Source: Isoetes taiwanensis
Taxonomy: Eukaryota; Streptophyta; Lycopodiopsida; Isoetales; Isoetaceae
Reading direction: 5' to 3'
DNA: 64,000 nt
NCBI GenBank assembly: GCA_021234155.1
Contig: JAJEKV010000200.1
Location: 88,001 to 152,000, forward strand
The notes beneath the pieces were generated by a model. The model searched no databases, was not told the origin of the DNA, and was given only the letters and a program-made list of their open reading frames with translations. The translations under genes and the position numbers were made by a program. Of this stretch, positions 56,801 to 64,000 are shown piece after piece (position 1 is the stretch's first letter; each line of letters begins with the position of its first letter).

Positions 56801-58240
56801 TTAAATCAAAGATTTTATAGACAAATTTGAATTGCCTCTTAAGACCTCCATAATTGCATTCATTTTGGTACCTGTGTCTTCCTTTTCTAGTACTTCCTTT
56901 TCTGGCCCTTCCTTTTCTGTTTCTACCTTTTCTAGTTCTTCATTTTCTGTAATTGTTTCAACCTCAACTTCTTTTACAGATTCCATATCATTTGCCAATG
57001 TCCTCCTTCTAAAATTATACTTCCTGCCTTCTTGACCTGTGTTCTTTGCCTTTTTAATGTTTTTGCCCTTCTTTGTTGCAACCTCTCCATCTTTCCTTTT
57101 CCTTTTGTTGGCTGCTTTCTTCTCTCTCGAAGGGGTAATTTGTACATCCTTACTACATCCTGCACCATCCTGTTCAACAACAGTTTCATCCTGCTCACTT
57201 GCATATCCTTCAGTGGATGCTTTTCTAGCCTTTTGCCTTAACTGCTTTTTAGGACTACACAATGCATCTTTCAGCACTTTTTCAATTCCAGAAGGTGGCA
57301 TATAGTCTTCAGTAGTAGAAGAGGACCTACCAAATGAATCAAGTTGATTTGTAGGTATATCTACTGTAGGTATATCTACTGTAGGCATATCAACTATTTT
57401 ATTTACTTCTGCTGCTGTCACATGCATGCCAAGCTCAAGAAATAAATCTGGATGAATTACACCCCCACATACCTTGCACTTACCTTCCTTCAACAAGGCT
57501 GCACAAGCCACATGGTACTCATGATCACAACTTAAAATCAAAGACAATTTGTACCTATCATGAAAAAGTAGGCCACAAGCACAGCAAGCACCAAAGTTGC
57601 AGATTCCTGGTAGTCTTCTGCTGATAGTGTTGATGCAGAATGGATTAAAACTTATATTCTTCAATTCTGTAAGATTAGAAAGATTAGCTCTGAGTTCTGA
57701 AATTCTGGCCTCTTTCTCTTTGATCTCCACTTCCAAGGTATTCTTCCTCGAGCTGCTCCCTTCTGTATCTGGAGACTTGAAAAGGTTTTTAACTCGGTTA
57801 CAGTAATATGTCTCCATTTGTAGTGTCATCTCCAATTCCTTCCTCAGATCAGAATCCTCCCAAGAACTTCGGATATTGTGGTCTTCAAATCCTCAACTTT
57901 CTTCATGCTCTCTTCAAGTTCCACCTTTGAATTTTTCATTAGACCACCTCCTCTGCCTAAACTAACCTCAATTGCATGCACCTCTTCTAACATGCTTGCC
58001 CTTTCATTCTCAAGCTTATTTACGACTTCCTTAATCAATTCAAAGTTCTCTTTTTTAAAGCGAGTGGTCTAATTTTGAACTTTCTAAGCAAGTAACTTTG
58101 CTAGAAGTGGCAACTTGGACATCCTTTCCTCTACTAGACCTGCAATTTCTATACTTCATAACTTGAGCCCCAAAAGAGGCCCAATTGATCTTGTGCTTTG
58201 CAGGGTTTGAAATGGAGTAAGATATCACAATTTTTCCCAT
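56801..58240 (-). pseudogene. Coiled-coil and RING-like part of the element 3 HAD gene
   Basis: Three frames connected by one-base shifts (58240-58055, 58038-57844, 57835-56801) encode a basic start, a coiled coil (IKEVVNKLENERASMLEEVH, then SKVELEESMKKVEDLKTTIS) and a second helix (VEIKEKEARISELRANLSNL). A zinc-finger-like block follows at about 57610-57440: CNFGACCACG, then LSCDHEYHVACAALL and GKCKVCGG (Cys/Cys...Cys-x-His-x2-His-x2-Cys...Cys/Cys, RING-type spacing). The C-terminal half is a basic linker (KRKRKDGEVATKKGKNIKKA) and Glu-rich repeats. RING fingers commonly recruit ubiquitin-conjugating enzymes. Whether this one does is unknown. The HAD domain probably follows in the same transcript. 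Confidence 0.65.
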
Positions 58241-58695
58241 GCAAAAGCATAAGCCACCTGCTTTCTCACTTCATTGTTTGGCATAGTTTCCTTTTGATAT
58301 AATTTTTTTCAACAATCGTCCAATTTTCTCTAACCGAGGATCATGGAAACTTTCATCTTATTGCTTGGGCCTTCTTGCCAAACCGAGGCCCATTGTGCAT
58401 CTGTTACATTCTCTTCCAACCATTTTACTTTCAAAGCAGGCTGCAATCCTTCACCAGAAAGTCCATGAATGTCTATGAAATCTTGCTCGGTCACCGCTTC
58501 GTCCATTGTAAATTGAACGGATCAAAGGATTGTGTGACGGAATTGGTGATCAAGGAAGAAGATTCGGAAACAGGGGATTCGAAATTGGGGCAGAATAAAG
58601 AAAGGGCGCGCAGGAAACGAGGCAAATGATGTCCTCTGAAAAAAAACTGTCACTGCTCGAATTTAGGTGCTTTAGGTGCTTGGTGCTTTCGCGCA

Positions 58696-58725
58696 TTTTG
58701 GGGTACCACTATCAAATTTACACCC
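58696..58725 (-). repeat. Right terminal inverted repeat of element 3
   Basis: This is the perfect reverse complement of 51809-51838, followed by the second ATAG target copy. Inside are TTTAGGTGCTTTAGGTGCTT words (58663-58682). Confidence 0.95.
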
Positions 58726-59324
58726 ATAGCCCCCTGAGAGAACAAGCCATTCATGTACCACTCGCATACAATTTGATCTTCCTCGACCAGGCTAGTTATG
58801 AAGTACTTGATAACTCTTGGCCGGATAGGAATTCTATGTATAGGACCTGTCGCACCATCATTGCTGACTTTGTCCATCGATGGCACATCCTCCATAAATC
58901 TGCCGCCCTTCCAGGGTTCCATCTGCTCTTGAGAAATCATGAACCTGTCGAGATAATGATGTTTGCTAGACCACCACTTGTCCAGATCTACAGCCGATCT
59001 TGAAACCAAAACCAAAACTATATTGGCAAAGCTTGGTGCCTTCGGCAAGCCAAGTCTACACTCATGTTCAAGTTCGTATATGGAGTACAAGATCTTGTTG
59101 GTGAAGTTAATATCAGCTGCCCATTGGGATACAGCAGTTGTCTGATTGCCCGGCATGCAAAAGACAAGGAAACTAAAAGTATCCAGGTCGGTCATGTCCA
59201 GACACGTCTTGTTACCACTGCTCTATGTCAGCTTTGTCATAAAAAAGGGTGGGGTCTTCGATCATATTGATGGCAAATAGTGCCACGGGCCCAGGTGCCA
59301 GTTCCAGACCACCAAATCCCTTGT
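58726..59324 (-). CDS. Exon of the outer HAD gene between its two insertions
   Basis: After the hAT-type MITE the frame reads HKGFGGLELAPGPVALFAIN and DPTLFYDKADIEQW to a stop or donor near 59217. An overlapping second frame (from about 59195) continues MTDLDTFSFLVFCMPGNQTT, INFTNKILYSIYELEHECRL and SLVEEDQIVCEWYMNGLFSQ to the transposon junction. A frameshift or very short intron near 59215 must connect the two. The domain is not recognised. Confidence 0.5.
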
Positions 59325-59332
59325 GTCCCAAT

Positions 59333-59999
59333 CAGGGATAGGTTCAATACGCTGTACGTTTTATACGGAATACGTATAAATTGTATGATACGGCACATAT
59401 TTGCCGTATAAAACGTAAAAAATACGGCAACAAAAAATTCCGGCGTCGGAAGATTTTCGCGTACGCGAAAACAACGTGAAAGCGTACGCGAAATTTTTTT
59501 TGCGTACGCGAATCAGTGAAAACCGCGTACGCGAACGCAAAAAAAAAATAAAAATAAAAATAAAAATTTTCACAGTCTGAAAACCTTCAGACAAACAGAC
59601 GCGAAAGTATTTTCACGACGCGAGCGATCTGAAGAATTCCAGCGTCTGTGAAATTTCAAAAAAAATTTTTTTTTTTTTTTTTTGAAAAAAAAAAAAAAAA
59701 ATTGAATTTAGCGTGCGCCGAAAACAACGGAAAGCGTCTGTGAAAAAATTTTTCGTCACGACGATCTAAAAGGTTTAGCGTCGCGAAAAAAATAAATAAA
59801 TAAAACATTTGCGTTCACAGACGCTGGCGGTTTTCAGCTGTTTGACGCTGCGAAAAATTTTCAGCGTCACGCTTTCCGCGGCTTTTCGTGTCAGCGAAAA
59901 TTATTTTTTCCGGCCGGCGAGGTTTTAATACGTTAAATACGTATTTTTTGACTTTATACGTCAGGAATTTTAATTTTGTACGTATAGAACCTATCCCTG
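59333..59999. mobile_element. hAT-type MITE, 667 bp, 8-bp TSD
   Basis: The ends are CAGGGATAGGTTCAATACG and its inverted copy (one mismatch in 19). An 8-bp duplication GTCCCAAT lies at 59325-59332 and 60000-60007. CAGGG ends and 8-bp duplications are characteristic of hAT elements. There is no transposase. Inside are several TTCGCGTACGCGAA palindromes and long A/T runs. It is inserted in a coding exon of the outer HAD gene. Deletion with one target copy joins FLVTLG to HKGFGG in frame. Confidence 0.95.
59456..59540. repeat. Repeated GCGTACGCGAA palindromes in the hAT MITE
   Basis: Four GCGTACGCGAA cores occur within about 85 bp (59458, 59483, 59510 and 59525 approximately), the first as a complete 14-bp palindrome. 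More degenerate GCGT/ACGC words follow to 59880. Clustered short repeats are typical subterminal transposase-binding sites. Confidence 0.8.
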
Positions 60000-60007
60000 G
60001 TCCCAAT

Positions 60008-60810
60008 GTTACCAGAAATGGAGGGGAGCTATCATCGGCCTTAAATGGGACCACCTCGAATCCAAGCTTCCTCTTCAGAATTGCCATAGCACGTTCAGGG
60101 AAGGGAAGGGTTTTGACGTTACGCTTTAGCTTGGTGTTGATGTAGGGTTGACATAGACGGTTCAATTCCTTCATGTCTTCCTCATCAAGGGCAGCCTTTT
60201 CCTTGTAATAATCAAAGTCATGGTATTCATTGGAAGCAACATTGCGAGAACTCCAGTGATGCCTTCTTCCAACGCCGCCGCCTCTTTTAGGACCCGTGGC
60301 ATAATCCTTTCGTCTTGCATTTTTGAGCTTCTACTTTTCCTTAGCGGGATTGTTCCATCCGGATTACGCCATGTAGATCAAAGCGTTTCCTTGTCGGTCG
60401 GGCCACGTATCCTTTTCATAAATTGCCTGTCGAACAACTTTGGGTCCGGCCTGCATGGAAATTCTCCATTGCTGTCCTTCAGCTTGCCTCTTGTCCATTG
60501 AGCCCATATCTCAGTCCATTTCTCCCAGACCGCGTCAGTGCTAAGAATGAGGTCATATTGGTCTAGAGAGACTCCCTGCCCTTTCTTGGTGTTCTCTTCT
60601 TCTTTTCCTCTTCATCCTCCCCCTCATCATCTTCCTGGCCTTCCAGCAGAAGATATCTGTAGAGTGACTCAAAGGACTTCCACTTATCCAAGGGAGCCCT
60701 GTTTCCTTTAGGACGCTGATGACAACCCAATGCTTTCCACTGTTGCCGAGCGTGTATGATCTGGTCAGGATACGGGCTGCATTCAGTAAATGTCCCAATG
60801 TTAGAGCATG
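60008..60810 (-). pseudogene. Middle exon of the outer HAD gene, several frameshifts
   Basis: From 60810 down, successive frames read IHARQQWKALGCHQRPKGNR and PLDKWKSFESLYRYLLLEGQ, an acidic DEGEDEEEK stretch, SLDQYDLILSTDAVWEKWTE, CRPDPKLFDRQFMKRIRG, then WRNPDGTIPLRKSRSS and FDYYKEKAALDEEDMKELNR to FLVTLG at the MITE. At least three one-base shifts are needed (near 60600, 60370 and 60225). The high Trp content and continuous character argue for one decayed exon. The fold is not recognised. Confidence 0.5.
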
Positions 60811-60843
60811 GAAGTAAACACTAAATAGGAGGATGCAGGGGGT

Positions 60844-61535
60844 TTCTCGACTCGCGAGTCGAGAATACCCACAAAGAGAGGAGAAAACATAGGAAAGTCA
60901 AGGCCAGAGCGAAAGCATCGCACATTCCCAAATCTTTGCTTTCAGGCCTCTTAAGCGACATTGCCCGAAGAGGCGGGGAAAGAAAGATTGGGAAAGCTCG
61001 ATGCTTTTGCTCTTCAGCCATTAATCTCCAATGTTCTCTCTTTTACCCTTGGGTTTCTCGACTCGCGAGTCGAGAAAGTGAGAGGAGCACTAGGAGAAGA
61101 TTCAAGGGACTTTCTCGAGAATACCCTCGGGAGAGGAGAGAACATGGTGCGAGAGTGAAGGCCAGAGTGAAAGCACCGCTCATTCCCAAATCCTTTCTTG
61201 CCGCGCCTCTTCGAACGATGCAACTTAGAATAGAAACTAAGCGACATAGCCCAAAGAGGCCGAGGAAGAAAGGATGGGAAGGCTCGATTTCAGTCGTCGA
61301 CCATTAATCTCGAATCTTCTTTACCGCCCCGGGGTTTCTCGACTCGCGAGTCGAGAAAGTCCCTTTAATCTTTAATTTCCTTTTACTTCAAGTTTTCGAC
61401 TGCGAAGTCGAAAAAGCCCGCATCCTTTGATTTTTCTGTGTTCCCCTGGCTTTCTTGACTCGCGAGTCGAGAAACCCCAGTGAAAATCCGGAAATGATAG
61501 GATGCTAGGGCTTTCTCGACTCGCGAGTCGGGAAA
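60844..61535. repeat. Palindrome cluster in an intron of the outer HAD gene
   Basis: Copies of the CTTTCTCGACTCG inverted repeat lie at 60844-60865, 61054-61077, 61335-61358, 61451-61474 (one change) and 61512-61535 (one change). There is also a diverged form at 61393-61414 (TTTTCGACTGCGAAGTCGAA) and a half-copy at 61107-61118. Between them a longer unit (AGGCCAGAG, GCATTCCCAAATC-like, AAGAGGC) is duplicated at about 60900-61040 and 61160-61310. The cluster lies between exons ending near 61680 and starting near 60810. Confidence 0.9.
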
Positions 61536-61682
61536 CCACCGAATCAGAGAGTTATTTACCTTATGTAGCTTGCACTCGCTGCTATTGTGTTCAGCGGTGG
61601 CTAATCTTTGGCCAGCTTCGGTTCTTTGGCGTCTCGGCAAAGAACTCTGCACTCTGGGCTTGCATATCTATCCTTGATCGCT

Positions 61683-62730
61683 TTATGGCACCTCCTTCTC
61701 TCCGTCTGCAATACTTGCGCTGCCCTCATCGAATCTTGACCGTCTACTACCCGGAACCGGGGCGTCTTTTCCCTTGGTCTTCCTCGGACTTCGGTGAACA
61801 AGCCCGGCCGGTCGATCTGGCTGAAAAGGTATGATATCCGCAGGCATTGGATCTGCAACAGGATGTCGCACCATCAGGTTCAGAATCTCCAGCATGTGTG
61901 CTGGATTAAATTCTCTGTAGTTGAACAAGACGGCTTCTCCGGTGCAAACCTTCAGGCGTCTGATGTCCAGCAGCAGCTTGTGTGATATTCCCAACGGATA
62001 ATACTGAGCCAGCCGCTCCATTTTCTGTGCCCCTCTCTGTGAAATCCTGATTTGCTCATCTGAATCCATTAATGGGGAGTCGACCATATCTTCGTCTGCT
62101 TCATCATCTGATTCCTCTCGTGTGATGTCATCTGCATCTGAGGTCCTGTCCGGAGATTTTTCTTTATGAACCACAACTTCCCTTGTAACTACCGAGTGCT
62201 GTAGAGTCTTCAGCACACTGGAAGTGAAGCTCCCCGTGTTGAACAGTTTTTCCCTGACTCTGGAAATCTCCATTCCAAGCTCCCTGGATGTTAGGGTCCC
62301 GGCCTCCTTCATCCTTTCCAGATCCTTCCACCCAAGGTTCTGACAGTTTAAAGGCGCCGGCCTTTTGTCGGTGCCCTTTGCCTTGCTCATTGAAGAGTGA
62401 GAATAATTTGAAAATGATAATTTCTTCGTGTGGTAGAACTTACTCTTCTGGCAGTCTTCCACATACATTGTTAGATGCTTCGAATCTGGCGCAGAGACGG
62501 AAAGCACAACGTCGACCTTCTTGTACTTGTCTCCGGAGCTCTTCTTATCCCTCTGGTGGAGAAACAGATCTTTCTCTTTCCCACTTGTTGATACCTCGAC
62601 ATACCACCAAGAATCTGCTGGTGTGTCAAGAAGCTCTGTCTCCAATTCCTCGATGACGAAGAACGGAGTTCGGCCAGTGATCACTAGTGAGTCCGCGGTG
62701 AATGCTGCACTTCCAAAGGATGGATCAGTA
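61683..62730 (-). CDS. Main N-terminal exon(s) of the outer HAD gene
   Basis: An open frame of about 333 residues (62684 to 61683) reads TPFFVIEELETELLDTPADS, CQNLGWKDLERMKEAGTLTS and an acidic EESDDEADEDMVDSPLMDSD. The part ISHKLLLDIRRLKVCTGEAV and LEILNLMVRHPVADPMPADI then leads to a basic Pro/Ser-rich end. An intron may lie at 62450-62400. The protein looks like a folded, nuclear-type charged protein. I do not recognise a domain. Intact length and balanced composition suggest real coding origin. Confidence 0.6.
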
Positions 62731-62763
62731 AAGGTATTCCGAGCAAAGAAAAACCTCAGAGCT

Positions 62764-62977
62764 CACCTGAAGCGCCTGTCTTTTTCCTCTTGCTGCCGCT
62801 AGAACCAGCTTCCGCTCCGGCGCCTCGCTTCTTGGACGGAGTCGTCATGTCTGTATGCCCCCGCATCTTCTTCCTGCTCGAACCCTTCTGTAAATTAAGC
62901 CTCCTCCGCGCGTTGGAGGTTTTAGGACTGCACGTAAAAAAAGTCGGGCGTGTTCTTAAATTTGAATTTAAGGACAT
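62764..62977 (-). CDS. First exon of the outer HAD gene
   Basis: The exon encodes a basic nuclear-localisation-like start (about MTTPSKKRGAGAEAG, then GSKRKKTGASGEL, with the ATG near 62848) and ends at a GTGAGC donor at 62767. The frame is open further upstream, so the true start is uncertain. Confidence 0.5.
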
Positions 62978-64000
62978 ACAATCATTTAAGAAAAGAAGCG
63001 GGCTAAGGGTACAGTACGGTCGGCTTTAGCCCGCCCAAACACCATTTCGAAATTGAATCACATCCAGGGACTTAGTGAGCGCAGTGTAGCTTATCTTTAC
63101 TGCGGCATTGGCGACTTAGAGTTGGGAGGCGAGCATCGACTGTAAGCGACTTCCGGAATGGCGCCACGACGCGGTAAGCTCCTCACAGCGCGCCTTGCTC
63201 TGTGTATTTTTTCTAATCATCTTATTGCAAGTAGTTGATTTGATCGATGAGCACGGAGCTAAGGTAGCAAGCAGAGAGGAGCTGCCAGACACGGGAATGC
63301 TACACTGCAGCGCCATGGAATGGGGATACACGAGAATCGCATTGATACAAGTGTTAGATGCGAATGCACTCTTGATGAGACCGGACTCTCGGTGAGGCTG
63401 CGGGATCTGTCATACAATGGCCCAAGGAATTACTGCGTGAAGAGGTGAGTTTCAGAGATGCCTGTTATTTTGTGTGTAGAACATGGCGTCCGTGCTTAGA
63501 TCATGGGACTGCTCATAAGCTCGACGGATTTAATGTTTCCTTGTCGAGCATTTTTTAGCTTCGAGAGATGAATTACTCTCTGGGTTGAGAGATGCTCGGC
63601 ACGGAAACAATGGATTGGGGGTAAACGTGAACAGTTCCATTTTAGGTGTGTTTTTTCTTGGAATGTTTTCTTCGAATGTTGTATATAGATCAGGCTAGGT
63701 CTAAGGCCCTGGAGATGCGGTTCAAATGCATCCTCCTGTGGTTAGTCGGAGAGGCCTCCACCCAGTCGGAACCACTCCTCTTCGCATTATTCGAGGAAGA
63801 TGGTTCGAAGGAGAGTGGCTCAGACAGGCTAGAGGCACTTGGGCACTTGGGACTAAAAAGAGGAGAATACAAAGTGCTTAGTTGTAGAGGCCTGTGCTAA
63901 GACCCAAAGGCCTGTAGACAGTCAGGGCCACTTCCCTTCGCAATATTCGAGCAATATAGTTTGAAGGAGAGTGGCTCGGGGTCACTGCAGTACACTGGAG
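62978..64000. other. Right-hand flank of the outer gene
   Basis: A GCGGGCTAA...TTAGCCCGC inverted pair (62998-63036) lies just upstream of the outer gene. A partial direct repeat (about 63764-63825 and 63917-63978, sharing TTCGAAGGAGAGTGGCTC and TTTGAAGGAGAGTGGCTC) lies near the end. No gene is recognised. Short open frames here have no familiar motif. Confidence 0.4.

Larger units (their letters stand above)
51809..58725. mobile_element. Complete 6.9-kb DNA transposon (element 3) with TIRs and 4-bp TSD
   Basis: The ends are perfect 30-bp inverted repeats beginning GGGTGTAAATTTGATAGTGG (51809-51838 and complement 58696-58725). ATAG flanks both sides (51805-51808 and 58726-58729). Inside are a plus-strand DDE transposase (52149-55303) and a convergent minus-strand coiled-coil/RING/HAD gene (58240-55556). 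This is the same plan as element 2, and the TIRs share the pattern GGGTGNAA...GTGG. Subterminal regions carry AAGCACTTA/AAGTGCTTT words. The insertion lies inside a coding exon of the outer HAD gene. Deleting the element with one ATAG restores the frame. Confidence 0.95.
49535..62977 (-). pseudogene. Large interrupted gene ending in an FCP1-type HAD domain (outer gene)
   Basis: From 62977 down, exon 1 encodes a basic start (MTTPSKKRGAGAEAG...) ending at a donor near 62767. Later blocks lie at 62700-61683, about 60810-60000, 59324-58726, 51808-51564 and 51460-50621, with an Arg/Ser-rich tail at about 50112-49535. The C-terminal domain is HAD-like. The gene is interrupted by a hAT-type MITE at 59333-59999 and a 6.9-kb transposon at 51809-58725. 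In both cases deletion of the insert with one target copy restores the frame. Additional frameshifts in 60150-60700 and near 59220 suggest it is now a pseudogene. Introns carry the CTTTCTCGACTCG palindrome. It could be a plant gene or an older relative of the transposon HAD genes. Confidence 0.6.

Noticed and set aside
60936-61307. Open frames across the palindrome cluster on both strands
   Set aside because: They arise because the palindromes contain no stops in some frames. The translated repeats (SRLASRES) are palindrome artefacts.
49081-63100. Possibility that the whole outer HAD gene is itself a complete transposon
   Set aside because: No matching inverted ends or target duplication were found around 49.1-49.6 and 63.0-63.1 kb.

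Overview
The window is nuclear DNA from a land plant: AT-rich and intron-bearing, with two R2R3-type MYB genes, a chloroplast-type monothiol glutaredoxin copy, plant-style LINEs, tRNA-derived SINE-like segments, Helitron-like ends and several MITE families. Large intergenic spaces packed with nested repeats, and MYB genes of non-angiosperm look, make a fern, lycophyte or other large-genome seed-free plant plausible. I cannot name the species.

Layout. 0-3.4 kb: unassigned sequence plus a broken charged-protein ORF. 3.4-5.6 kb: a degraded L1-type LINE. 5.9-8.6 kb: a broken DDE transposase (copy 1), followed at 9.0-10.8 kb by a broken ORF series with a methyltransferase-like motif. 11-15.4 kb: SINE-like and satellite-like repeats. 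17.5-19.1 kb: exons of an unrecognised plant gene, at least one frameshifted. 22.9-23.8 kb: MYB gene 1. 25.5-26.3 kb: a 416-bp direct repeat with tRNA-like promoter boxes, then a Helitron-like end. 28.2-29.8 kb: a 5'-truncated LINE with a perfect 17-bp target duplication. 31.0-38.7 kb: a complete transposon with terminal inverted repeats (TIRs) and a 4-bp target-site duplication (TSD). 43.3-44.1 kb: MYB gene 2. 45 kb: a LINE relic. 47 kb: a glutaredoxin pseudogene. 49.5-63.0 kb: a large minus-strand gene ending in an FCP1-type HAD domain, interrupted by a 667-bp hAT-type MITE and by a second complete 6.9-kb transposon. That transposon itself contains a 322-bp MITE.

The main result is a family of DNA transposons whose boundaries are visible here: 31043-38724 (TSD AGTA) and 51809-58725 (TSD ATAG). 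Each carries two convergent genes. One encodes a Cys-rich DDE transposase with conserved D...D(39)E spacing. The other encodes a protein with coiled-coil, RING-like zinc finger, basic linker and C-terminal FCP1/SCP-like HAD domain. The 4-bp TSD fits Sola-type elements, but the superfamily assignment is inference. Removing the 6.9-kb element with one TSD copy restores the frame of the gene it interrupts. The same is true of the hAT MITE. All transposase copies here carry stops or frameshifts.

A second unusual feature is a near-perfect palindrome of about 26 bp (CTTTCTCGACTCG followed by its reverse complement), repeated about ten times. All copies lie in introns or the 3' non-coding parts of the interrupted gene, and none lies inside the transposon inserted in it.
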